Virus record (IMG/VR): IMGVR_UViG_3300021961_009680
Span: 1-34,161 of that record
DNA: 34,161 nucleotides
DNA from: a virus
Strand: one strand, 5' to 3'
Part shown: positions 23,832 through 30,251 of the stretch, in pieces
Position numbering within the stretch: position 1 is the stretch's first letter
Layout of the letters: every line of letters starts with the position of its first letter
Made by a program: the position numbers and the translations under genes
Notes under the pieces: generated by a model
The model's input: only the letters and a program-made list of their open reading frames with translations
Database searches by the model: none
Told to the model about the DNA's origin: nothing

Positions 23832-24878
23832 ATGAACCTATCTAAATTCAAAGAGTTACTATCAATCCCTTCTAAAACATATCAAGAAGAAGATATGGTA
23901 GAATATCTTTGTAATGAACTTGACACAATTCCAGGCGTCTCCTACTACCGAGATAATATGATGAATATATATGCAACTAAAGGCGAATTAAACGAAGGTG
24001 AATACTACCCAATGTTTATTGCCCACACGGACACCGTTCATCAAAAGGTAGATAAAATTATCGTAAAAGAAGAGAACCTCATCAGACCAAACACTTTTGG
24101 TAAAACATTTAATAATGATGAGGTTCCGTGTTTGAAGGCATATACCGAAGACGGTAATCCAACAGGTATTGGTGGTGATGATAAATGTGGTATTTTTATC
24201 TGTTTAGAATTACTTAAAACATTAGATAAAGTAAAAATTGGTCTATTTGTTTCAGAAGAAACGGGTTGTCATGGATCTTCAAAATGTGATGAAAACTTCT
24301 TACAAAATGTTGGATACATTACTCAATATGATGCTCCGGGAAATCATTTAATATCCGAGATTTGCTCGGGAGTTCGTTTATTTGATCGTGATAGTGAATT
24401 TTTTATTAAATCAATTGATGTTATTGAAAGGGCATTTGGAAATGAAATGCTTGTTCAATCACACCCATATACTGACATATCACAACTAAAAAAGAAAATT
24501 GATGTTTGTTGTATCAACATGTCTTGTGGTTATTATAACATGCATTCAAACCAAGAATTTGTATCAATAGAGGATGTAAAAAATGCAATTACCGCAGGAT
24601 TAAATATGGTTAAAGAATTGGGTTTAAAAAAATATAAGTACGAATATAAACCAATTGTTTATACACCACAAACTGTTATGAATTCTTTATTACAATTTGA
24701 AGATGATGAAGAAATTGAAGATTACCCTGTTCATCAATTAGAAAGTATTGATGTAATTGAAGAAAAAGATGGTATTACAATATCAGATATTTTTGACGGT
24801 AATAATCTTTTTATAAATGATGATGATTTGGTTTATCTTTATGAGATATTAAAGGAACGTTTTATTTCTAAGTATTGA
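23832..24878 (+). CDS. M20/M28-type zinc metallopeptidase
   Basis: 348 residues, no signal peptide, so cytoplasmic. Two-metal peptidase layout: MFIAHTDTVH gives His65 and catalytic Asp67; GIGGDDKCGIF gives the bridging Asp116; SEETGCHGS gives catalytic Glu142 and metal ligand Glu143; QYDAPG gives Asp167; YYNMHSNQEFV gives His238. SHPYTDISQL (about 210-219) matches the TDA/TDI block of this clan. Such enzymes remove N-terminal residues or cleave di- and tripeptides. In phage context it could recycle peptides made by Clp proteolysis (inference), or cleave a cell-wall peptide if released at lysis. The C-terminal 70 residues (after YKYEYKPIVYTPQ) are extra and acidic. Its end overlaps the convergent 393-residue gene by 30 bases. 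Confidence 0.82.
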   Translation: MNLSKFKELLSIPSKTYQEEDMVEYLCNELDTIPGVSYYRDNMMNIYATKGELNEGEYYPMFIAHTDTVHQKVDKIIVKEENLIRPNTFGKTFNNDEVPCLKAYTEDGNPTGIGGDDKCGIFICLELLKTLDKVKIGLFVSEETGCHGSSKCDENFLQNVGYITQYDAPGNHLISEICSGVRLFDRDSEFFIKSIDVIERAFGNEMLVQSHPYTDISQLKKKIDVCCINMSCGYYNMHSNQEFVSIEDVKNAITAGLNMVKELGLKKYKYEYKPIVYTPQTVMNSLLQFEDDEEIEDYPVHQLESIDVIEEKDGITISDIFDGNNLFINDDDLVYLYEILKERFISKY

Positions 24879-26030
24879 AAATCTATCAATATGTTCCAAC
24901 ATGTTAAATAACTTCTCGTTATAAATCATATTTATTAAACTATCAATATCAGTTTTTCCTACTTTAGTTTGCCACTTATAAGGTTCTTTAATTTTATATT
25001 TAATTAAACTAGTGCTTGGTTCAATATCGCTAATTAATATTTCATATTTACCATCTTTTGTTTTGATCCAAGTATTAATTCCTCCAAGTTGGGATACTTT
25101 ATCAATAACTTCTAAATATTTTTCATCGTAATCTTCAGGATTATTTTGAATGTCTTCTAATTTTTTTTCAAGAACTTCTGTAACTTTTGTATTCCATGTA
25201 GTTTCAAATCTATTGTCATCCCAAAATTCATATTGCATTTCATAATATGCGGGTAAATGTCTAATACCTTCTTTTTTAATTGATTCAAATAATAAATCTA
25301 AAAGTTTGTCTTCATCAGTTCCAAAACGAGCATATAACATCATACAAGACCCCCAATCCATTTCATATTTCCAAAAACAAGTTTTTTTACTATATCTTTC
25401 AACACCAACATTTCTTAAGCAATCACAATACGTTTCTCTAATTCCTTTTGGTATTTCATCTACAACTGCTTGGTAATTAGCGTCAGTGTAAGCCTCTACT
25501 ATATTATCACCAATATTTATTGTATCTAAAAAATCTCTTACTTCAATATTTAATATTCCATCATATTCCTCTTTTTCTTCTAAAACATTTGTTAGTTTTA
25601 TGTATAATCTTGGTGAAATAGTTTTTGTTATATCTCTAATTAATTCTAAATGATTTTTTCTAAAACGATCTGTAACATAACCTTCTCTCCAATCTTCAAC
25701 ATCTCTATCATAAAAATCATTATACCACTCCCAGTTACCCTCATACATTGATTCATAATTACTAGCATCCCATTCACCATCAGTATTATCTTCACCGTAA
25801 TCTTCAGGAAAAAAGAATTGTAAATAATCTTTTAATCCGTCAAAAGTAAAAATTATACCGTCGCGAGTAACTTCAATAATATCATCAAAACTTTTACCAT
25901 CAGATGTTTCAAAAGTAACACCATACGGACTAATTCTATTTTTAGCCAAATACATGATGTTTTTATAATCAGACCAGTTGTCAGGGTCTTCTTCATGATC
26001 GTTTTCGAAAATAAACTTTTTTTTCAACAT
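24849..26030 (-). CDS. large acidic hypothetical protein
   Basis: 393 residues, acidic, rich in Trp, Tyr, Asp and Glu, no family recognised. It starts MLKKKFIFENDHEEDPDNW; middle segments include WDASNYESMYEGNWEWYNDF and a Cys-containing stretch (YCDCLRNVGVERYSKKTCFWKYEMDWGSC). Soluble, with no signal peptide or membrane span. It overlaps the metallopeptidase by 30 bases tail to tail, and its start lies only 5 bases from a TATTTATA octamer (26036-26043). It is probably a phage-specific intracellular protein; nothing supports a specific role. Confidence 0.6.
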   Translation of the reverse strand: MLKKKFIFENDHEEDPDNWSDYKNIMYLAKNRISPYGVTFETSDGKSFDDIIEVTRDGIIFTFDGLKDYLQFFFPEDYGEDNTDGEWDASNYESMYEGNWEWYNDFYDRDVEDWREGYVTDRFRKNHLELIRDITKTISPRLYIKLTNVLEEKEEYDGILNIEVRDFLDTINIGDNIVEAYTDANYQAVVDEIPKGIRETYCDCLRNVGVERYSKKTCFWKYEMDWGSCMMLYARFGTDEDKLLDLLFESIKKEGIRHLPAYYEMQYEFWDDNRFETTWNTKVTEVLEKKLEDIQNNPEDYDEKYLEVIDKVSQLGGINTWIKTKDGKYEILISDIEPSTSLIKYKIKEPYKWQTKVGKTDIDSLINMIYNEKLFNMLEHIDRFSILRNKTFL

Positions 26031-26045
26031 ATTTATATAAATATA

Positions 26046-26076
26046 TTGGATAATAGAAACAAATATATTATCTTTG
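26046..26076 (+). promoter_or_regulatory. Bacteroidetes promoter for tmRNA
   Basis: TTG at 26046-26048 and TATCTTTG (26069-26076), an exact TAnnTTTG match, 20 bases apart. Transcription would start near 26082, giving a 30-base 5' leader that RNase P would remove to make the mature tmRNA end at 26112. Confidence 0.65.
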
Positions 26077-26111
26077 TATAAGTTCTTTGAAAATCGTTAT
26101 TTAAGATATAC

Positions 26112-26519
26112 GGGCCTATAATGGATTTGACGGGCATTGGTTGAATAAAAGAAGCATGTCGGGACTGAATTAATCTCGTTAAAAACTGATTCACACTACA
26201 AATGGCAATGTGCTAAACAACCTTGAGACTTTGGGTCTAATCTCAACTCAAGAAGTAACTGTAGCTTAAGAAGTTTACGGATACGCGAGCCGGTTCACAT
26301 ACGCTCAGGAACAGAAGTGACTAAGGTAGATTACCACTAAACCCGAAATTGAGTGGTCTATTGGTTTTTGGTTTACGATAGTGAAGAACAAACCATACTT
26401 GTTTTTGATCAAGATAAAATCAAATATTTTGGGGTGTTAGAAAACACCAACCTAAACATGTAGGTGTCTTTTAAACAAGATGATCTGGACGAGGGAGTCG
26501 GAGCCCTCTAGGTCCACCA
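26112..26519 (+). ncRNA. ssrA: tmRNA (transfer-messenger RNA), phage-encoded
   Basis: About 408 bases. The acceptor stem GGGCCTA (26112-26118) pairs with TAGGTCC (26509-26515), including the G3-U70 wobble that alanyl-tRNA synthetase requires, followed by discriminator A and an encoded CCA (26517-26519). The D-domain GGATTTGACGGG is nearly canonical. Helix 2 is supported by AAAAGA (26147-26152) with TCTTTT (26467-26472) and GCATGT (26154-26159) with ACATGT (26456-26461). Pseudoknot 1: CGGGA (26160-26164) with TCTCG (26174-26178), and TGAATT (26166-26171) with GATTCA (26188-26193). Further pairing such as GAGC with GCTC near 26287-26309 suggests pseudoknot 2. The T-arm stem is GAGGG with CCCTC, but its loop is eight bases (AGTCGGAG), not TTCRANY. 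tmRNA with SmpB rescues stalled ribosomes and tags the nascent chain for proteolysis. No SmpB gene is in the window. Confidence 0.93.
26204..26269 (+). other. predicted tmRNA tag reading frame (21 codons)
   Basis: Ten bases after pseudoknot 1 a GGC codon opens a frame reading GNVLNNLETL, then GLISTQEVTVA, then TAA (26267-26269). Gly as resume codon fits Bacteroidetes tmRNA, and the TAA sits in the loop of a short hairpin GTAACT with AGTTTAC (26255-26278), as the stop does in helix 5 of other tmRNAs. The tag is about twice the usual length and ends VTVA, not ALAA. A hairpin CTTGAG with CTCAAG (26222-26252) lies inside the frame and may be an insertion. The frame choice is inference. Confidence 0.5.
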
Positions 26520-26522
26520 CTT

Positions 26523-26553
26523 AACCCACTATTTTATTATGGTGGGTTTTTTT
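26523..26553 (+). terminator. tmRNA terminator
   Basis: Seven-base arms AACCCAC (26523-26529) and GTGGGTT (26542-26548), followed by a T run, starting four bases after the CCA end. Confidence 0.85.
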
Positions 26554-26599
26554 ATTTAAATTTTTGTGGAGACGGACTACTTTTTTGTGGAGATGTGGA

Positions 26600-26607
26600 T
26601 ATTTATA
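26600..26607 (+). promoter_or_regulatory. TATTTATA octamer upstream of HNH gene
   Basis: Plus-strand GATATTTATATAATAAAG; the octamer ends 11 bases before the ATG at 26619. Same sense orientation as for the minus-strand genes. Confidence 0.35.
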
Positions 26608-26618
26608 TAATAAAGATC

Positions 26619-27158
26619 ATGGCAAATAGAAAAAAAGAATTAGTGGTGTGCTCAAATCCTGAATGTAAAAAAGAATTTTACAAAGATTCATCTGAAGTTA
26701 CAAGAAATAAAAAAATTGGTAGAAAAAATCATTGCTCTTTAAAGTGTTGTGGTCATACAAGTCACGAACATTTAAAAAAGTATAGTAAAGAAAATGTGAA
26801 ATACTTATTACCTCACTGCGGTAATATGAGAGACAATTTCACCGGATTAAGAGAACATTTCAGAAGGATTAAAAAAAGAAAACATTATTACGATGTTGGG
26901 TTAGAAGATTTATTAGAATTATGGAACAACCAAAAGGGTATTTGCCCATATAGTGGGGTTAAATTATTACATCCAAACGAAGGTGGTAATAATTTAAATA
27001 CAGCATCTTTAGATAGAATTGATAGTAAAATAGGTTATGTTAAAGGAAACTTACAGTTTATTAGTATCATTTGTAACCAAGCAAAGAACAGCCTTACACA
27101 TGAAGAAATGTTAACTTTCTTAAAAACGGTATGTGATTTTTATTCAAAAAAAGAATAA
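26619..27158 (+). CDS. HNH endonuclease
   Basis: 179 residues from the ATG at 26619 (MANRKKELVVCSNPECKKEF). An upstream in-frame GTG at 26595 would translate through the TATTTATA element, so I reject it. The N-terminus has Cys pairs (VCSNPEC, HCSLKC) like a zinc knuckle for DNA binding. The HNH core is CPYSGVKLLHP, then TASLDRIDSKIGYVKGNLQFIS, then CNQAKNSLTHEEM, typical of phage homing-type HNH enzymes (LDRID with K-GYV-GN-Q). It begins 100 bases after the tmRNA end. Free-standing HNH genes often home next to conserved phage genes, so it may have entered here beside the tmRNA. It has its own promoter-like element and shares a bidirectional terminator with the lipoprotein gene. Confidence 0.88.
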   Translation: MANRKKELVVCSNPECKKEFYKDSSEVTRNKKIGRKNHCSLKCCGHTSHEHLKKYSKENVKYLLPHCGNMRDNFTGLREHFRRIKKRKHYYDVGLEDLLELWNNQKGICPYSGVKLLHPNEGGNNLNTASLDRIDSKIGYVKGNLQFISIICNQAKNSLTHEEMLTFLKTVCDFYSKKE

Positions 27159-27162
27159 TTAA

Positions 27163-27189
27163 AAAACCCACTCTTTTGAAGTGGGTTTT
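27163..27189. terminator. bidirectional terminator
   Basis: Perfect nine-base arms AAAACCCAC (27163-27171) and GTGGGTTTT (27181-27189) flanked by A and T tracts, between the convergent HNH and lipoprotein genes. Confidence 0.85.
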
Positions 27190-27210
27190 CTTTTTTAGGT
27201 TAGTTCCTAA

Positions 27211-27405
27211 TTAATTTTCTGTTGTGTCAACAACAACGTCTGTAGATACTTTTGTAGAATCAACTTTAGTTGTATTAGCAGTTGCACATTCAGTGGCACA
27301 ATCACTTGCACATTCAGTTGCGTTTCCTGTTCCTTTTTCACCACAAGATGTCAAAAGAGATACTGTCGTTAAAAAAGCTGCAGAAAGTAAAACTAATTTT
27401 TTCAT
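27211..27405 (-). CDS. tiny Cys-rich lipoprotein
   Basis: 64 residues. The lipoprotein signal peptide is MKKLVLLSAAFLTTVSLLTSC, with lipobox LTSC and Cys21. The mature part is only 43 residues: GEKGTGN, then a cysteine-repeat stretch TECASDCATECATAN (C every four residues), then Ser/Thr/Val repeats (TKVDSTKVSTDVVVDTTEN). It is predicted to be lipid-anchored in the envelope. Such small lipoproteins are common in Bacteroidetes genomes; in a phage one could serve superinfection exclusion or be a captured host gene. It is divergent from the pyrimidine-dimer glycosylase gene; the 98-base gap is very AT-rich. Confidence 0.75.
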   Translation of the reverse strand: MKKLVLLSAAFLTTVSLLTSCGEKGTGNATECASDCATECATANTTKVDSTKVSTDVVVDTTEN

Positions 27406-27491
27406 TTTTTTGTTTTGTAATTTATGTTTATTATATTTAATATATATCTCTTTTTTTTCAATTATTCAATAATTAATTAGAAAAATTTTCT

Positions 27492-27499
27492 TATCTTTG
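27492..27499 (+). promoter_or_regulatory. -7 element TATCTTTG next to start codon
   Basis: An exact TAnnTTTG match identical to the one before the tmRNA. Only four bases separate it from the ATG at 27504, so transcription would start at or just beyond the ATG and the message would be leaderless or nearly so. No good -33 TTG is visible. Confidence 0.45.
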
Positions 27500-27503
27500 T
27501 ACT

Positions 27504-27992
27504 ATGCAAACATTTCTTCCTTATTCTGATTTCAGAAAATCATTAGAGTCTTTAGACAATAAACGTCTTGGTAAACAACGTGTTGAGGCTTATCAAATTA
27601 TATCGGCAATTACAGGTCGTTTACGTAAAGATGGTAAACCTTACAAGGGTTGGTTAAACCACCCATGTTCAGTAATGTGGCGTGATTATGTAAACGCCCT
27701 CAAACAATATTACAACGACTGTATTGACGTATGGAAAGAACGTGGTTTCAAAAATACTATGGAATATGAAACAATTGAGGGTGAATTTATCTTACCTAAT
27801 TGGTTAGGTTGTGAAGAATTTCATTCATCTCATAGGGCAAATTTATTACGTAAAGATTTTGATTACTATTCTAAACACGGTTGGACTGAAAATCCTGAAG
27901 ATCCTTATGTGTGGTTAGACGATAAGAATATGTGGTATAAACAAATGGTTGGTAGTAAAGAACGTTTGTTTTTTAAACCTGAATTAGTTTAA
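27504..27992 (+). CDS. pyrimidine-dimer DNA glycosylase family protein
   Basis: 162 residues. The N-terminus MQTFLPYSDFRKSLESLDNK, then RLGKQRVEAYQI, followed by GWLNHPCSVMWRDYVNAL and later PNWLGCEEFHSSHRANLLRKD, is the signature of the Pyr_excise family and its bacterial MSMEG_6728-like branch, related to T4 endonuclease V (DenV). The T4 enzyme cleaves the glycosyl bond of UV-induced pyrimidine dimers and nicks the strand; here the role is repair of phage DNA after light damage, consistent with a phage of surface waters or other lit habitats (inference). The second residue after Met is Gln rather than the Thr nucleophile of DenV, so the exact chemistry is open. It overlaps the convergent 172-residue gene at the stop codons. 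Confidence 0.85.
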   Translation: MQTFLPYSDFRKSLESLDNKRLGKQRVEAYQIISAITGRLRKDGKPYKGWLNHPCSVMWRDYVNALKQYYNDCIDVWKERGFKNTMEYETIEGEFILPNWLGCEEFHSSHRANLLRKDFDYYSKHGWTENPEDPYVWLDDKNMWYKQMVGSKERLFFKPELV

Positions 27993-28507
27993 GTAAGTAT
28001 TGTGTTTCTCCAAGTTACTCCGTCATAAATATAAAGTCTTAATGCGGATAGATCAACGTAGGTTGAACCAGAAACCGGTTCTGCCGGTATTGTTGTTGGT
28101 ATTACTAAACCTGCTCCTGAAATAGTTCCAGCAGATGAAAAATCGATTGTTTCGTCTACTGTCAATACAGTGGTGGTCACATTAGTCATTCCTGTCATGA
28201 TTTTATTTTGCCAATCTAAAACACCTATTTCACTACCATCATATAAAATCCTATTATTCCAATCAATACTCAAGTTAGGTCCCGAATCTTTTATTGTTCC
28301 TTGTGTCCAATCCAAAATAACCGAACCACCAACTCCCACCAGCTGAGTCGTCTCCCAATCAACCGTTGGTGTTAGATCAGATGCGTATAAATTCCTAAGT
28401 GAGGTATCTATTGTGTTTGTTTTGAGAGTTGATCCGCTAAAAGTACCTTCTATTGTTGAGTTACCTTTTGAAACAAAACCATTTTTAATTATAAATTCAT
28501 TTGCCAT
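27989..28507 (-). CDS. tail-fibre-like structural protein
   Basis: 172 residues, Thr/Ser/Gly-rich and beta-strand-rich. It starts MANEFIIKNGFVSKGNSTIEGTFSGS and carries spaced repeats ending in DW (TVDWE, ILDWTQG, SIDWNNR, VLDWQNK), the pattern of trimeric beta-helical fibre shafts. The end YVDLSALRLYIYDGVTWRNTI is a known phage-fibre terminal phrase. It is probably a short fibre or a fibre segment. It is the last gene of the adhesin cluster and converges on the glycosylase. A seven-base inverted repeat AATTACT / AGTAATT (28508-28531) sits against the start codon and the TATTTATA octamer is at 28542-28549. Confidence 0.7.
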   Translation of the reverse strand: MANEFIIKNGFVSKGNSTIEGTFSGSTLKTNTIDTSLRNLYASDLTPTVDWETTQLVGVGGSVILDWTQGTIKDSGPNLSIDWNNRILYDGSEIGVLDWQNKIMTGMTNVTTTVLTVDETIDFSSAGTISGAGLVIPTTIPAEPVSGSTYVDLSALRLYIYDGVTWRNTILT

Positions 28508-28549
28508 AATTACTTTCCCTATCCAGTAATTGTTATTTTAATATAAATA
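28508..28549 (-). promoter_or_regulatory. octamer and start-adjacent inverted repeat
   Basis: TATTTATA (28549-28542), then inverted repeat AATTACT N10 AGTAATT (28531-28508) touching the ATG of the 172-residue gene. The hairpin could hide the start region in RNA. Confidence 0.35.
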
Positions 28550-28551
28550 TA

Positions 28552-29274
28552 TCATATACCAAAACGAGATCTATAAGCATTAAAGTTTTGTGAAATTTCT
28601 GAAGTTGTCAAAACTCTATTATATAAAATTAAATTTGAGATATTTCCTTTGAATGGATTAAGATATCCATTTGACTCTTCACCTAACCAATATTCACCGG
28701 TTGACACAGGAAATGACGTAGGGGGGTTATTGGATACACTAAAAACGTCAATTCCGTTAACATAAGGTCTTATTCTATTCGATTGTGTAGCCTGAGATAA
28801 ATCAAAATTAATACTTATGTTAGTCCATATATTACTAGTGACCGAACCACTAATACTTCTACAAAATGTACTTGCTGAATTTACAGAAATGTCCAAAACA
28901 CCTGTAGTACGTAAAAAAATTAAAACTTGAGAATTAGATGCTGTTAGATTTTTTGGTATGTGAAATAAAATCCTACTACTTAATAAATCCGTGACATTAA
29001 TCCACATTGATAACGATAATTTATTTGTACCATTTAAAACACTAAATATACTATCCCCCTTAACATAATCGTTCGTCCCATCAAATACAATACTTCTTCC
29101 ATTATCGGAATTAAATGTGGGTCCATTTATTAATGTGGCATTATACTGATTACGTGAAATATCGGCCCATTCTGTCCCATAACCAACGTAAGAGTCGCGT
29201 TTAGCACTATCTAATAATAGTAGTAATCCTTGCCTAACTATTCCGCCATAGTAATTTCCACTTACAGTGCTCAT
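28552..29274 (-). CDS. LamG-domain adhesin, paralogue 3
   Basis: 240 residues forming one concanavalin/LamG-like jelly roll. Landmarks are GGIVRQGLLLLLDSAKRDSY, TEWADISRNQYNATLINGPTF, SIVFDGTNDYV (the FDG-xDDY strand), LSLSMWINV, then YVNGIDV and SNLILYNRVLTTSEISQNFNAYRSRFGI. Domains of this kind bind sugars or surface proteins and occur in phage tail adhesins. It is one of three tandem homologues (with 29541-30248 and 30252-30983), which differ mostly in the central strands. Its ATG overlaps the TGA of the 88-residue gene. No signal peptide, consistent with a virion protein. Confidence 0.83.
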   Translation of the reverse strand: MSTVSGNYYGGIVRQGLLLLLDSAKRDSYVGYGTEWADISRNQYNATLINGPTFNSDNGRSIVFDGTNDYVKGDSIFSVLNGTNKLSLSMWINVTDLLSSRILFHIPKNLTASNSQVLIFLRTTGVLDISVNSASTFCRSISGSVTSNIWTNISINFDLSQATQSNRIRPYVNGIDVFSVSNNPPTSFPVSTGEYWLGEESNGYLNPFKGNISNLILYNRVLTTSEISQNFNAYRSRFGI

Positions 29275-29537
29275 ACTAAATCAATATTGTTTGTCCATTC
29301 AGGTCCCGATAATATTACCAAAATCTCTTCATAGGTATAAGGACCCTCTTTTGTTGTTAATGAATCAACACTTGATGGAATAGTATTTCCATCCCATTTT
29401 ACAAATGTTTTTGTTTCATCAACACTTTTTCTAACTGTGTCGATTGATGTTTCTAATACTTGTGAAAAATCAATAAGTGGTAATTCAGATACGTTAAATA
29501 TCATAAATTCTCTGTTTGTGTAATCTTGTGTTTCCAT
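29271..29537 (-). CDS. small protein between LamG adhesins
   Basis: 88 residues; starts METQDYTNREFMIFNVSELPLIDF. No known family. The phrase TKTFVKWDGNTIPSSVDSLTTKEGPYTYEEIL suggests a small structural or chaperone-like phage protein. It overlaps the following LamG gene by ATGA and follows the preceding LamG gene by three bases, and a TATTTATA octamer (29542-29549) overlaps that junction. It could be a fibre-assembly helper; this is inference from position only. Confidence 0.65.
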   Translation of the reverse strand: METQDYTNREFMIFNVSELPLIDFSQVLETSIDTVRKSVDETKTFVKWDGNTIPSSVDSLTTKEGPYTYEEILVILSGPEWTNNIDLV

Positions 29538-29540
29538 ATG

Positions 29541-30248
29541 TTATAAATATCTTCCTTTAGTTGCGTTATAGTTTTGTAGTACTTCGGATACTGAGAAGTA
29601 TTTGTTATAAATGAGTACTTGAGATATATTTCCGTTAAAAAACCAACCATTACCATTAGTTAAAGAACCTAAAGTTAGGGTGGTAGTTAAGTTAGTTTTA
29701 ATACCGGTACTGTTTGGTGTAGATTGTTTATCTAAGGATCCATTAATATATATTCTATAGTTATTAGTATTTGTCGTTCCGTCATACGTACAAACTATAT
29801 GTTTCCAAAGACCGTCATCTAAAATATTAGCAGTACTTAAAAGTTCAGTAAATGTTCCATTAGTGTGCCAAACGACAAAATTTAAATATCTAAGAGTACT
29901 ACCTCTGTATATTACATTCCATAATCTAGCACTACCTGTTTCATCTCTACAAACAATAGCATTTAAATTAGCTGTTGTAGTTGTCTTCATCCAAAATGAA
30001 ATAGTTATTGCACTTGTTATTTGTAAAATAGTTGATCCAATTCTATCATCAACACCATCAAACACTATACTACCACCATTTCCAGTATCAAACGTAGGCC
30101 CATTTACCAATGTACCATTATTTCTATTACCCGAAATATCATTCCACGCTGTACCTGTTCTAGGATATGAATCATGTTTAGCGGCATCTAAGTCTAACAC
30201 TAAACCTTGTGTTACAATTCCTCCATAATATGTTATTCTTCCTGCCAT
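29541..30248 (-). CDS. LamG-domain adhesin, paralogue 2
   Basis: 235 residues, the same architecture as its neighbours: YYGGIVTQGLVLDLDAAKHDSY, TAWNDISGNRNNGTLVNGPTF, SIVFDGVDDRI, ITISFWMKT, KHIVCTYDG, YINGSLDKQS, then ISQVLIYNKYFSVSEVLQNYNATKGRYL. The order of strands and the FDGxDD motif identify a LamG-type jelly roll. It is predicted to act as a tail adhesin or receptor-binding subunit. It is packed three bases after the preceding LamG gene. Confidence 0.85.
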   Translation of the reverse strand: MAGRITYYGGIVTQGLVLDLDAAKHDSYPRTGTAWNDISGNRNNGTLVNGPTFDTGNGGSIVFDGVDDRIGSTILQITSAITISFWMKTTTTANLNAIVCRDETGSARLWNVIYRGSTLRYLNFVVWHTNGTFTELLSTANILDDGLWKHIVCTYDGTTNTNNYRIYINGSLDKQSTPNSTGIKTNLTTTLTLGSLTNGNGWFFNGNISQVLIYNKYFSVSEVLQNYNATKGRYL

Positions 30249-30251
30249 ATT

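Noticed and set aside
26204-26215. Alternative tmRNA tag of three codons (GCA AUG UGC, then UAA)
   Set aside because: Spacing after pseudoknot 1 allows it, but it would be far shorter than any tag I know, and the longer frame ends in a stop placed in a helix-5-like loop.
26595-26618. GTG start for the HNH gene adding eight residues
   Set aside because: These codons are the TATTTATA promoter-like element; the ATG at 26619 opens a normal MANRKK start.
29863-30228. Plus-strand open frame of 121 codons opposite a LamG gene
   Set aside because: Shadow of LamG paralogue 2; hydrophobic content arises from complement codons.
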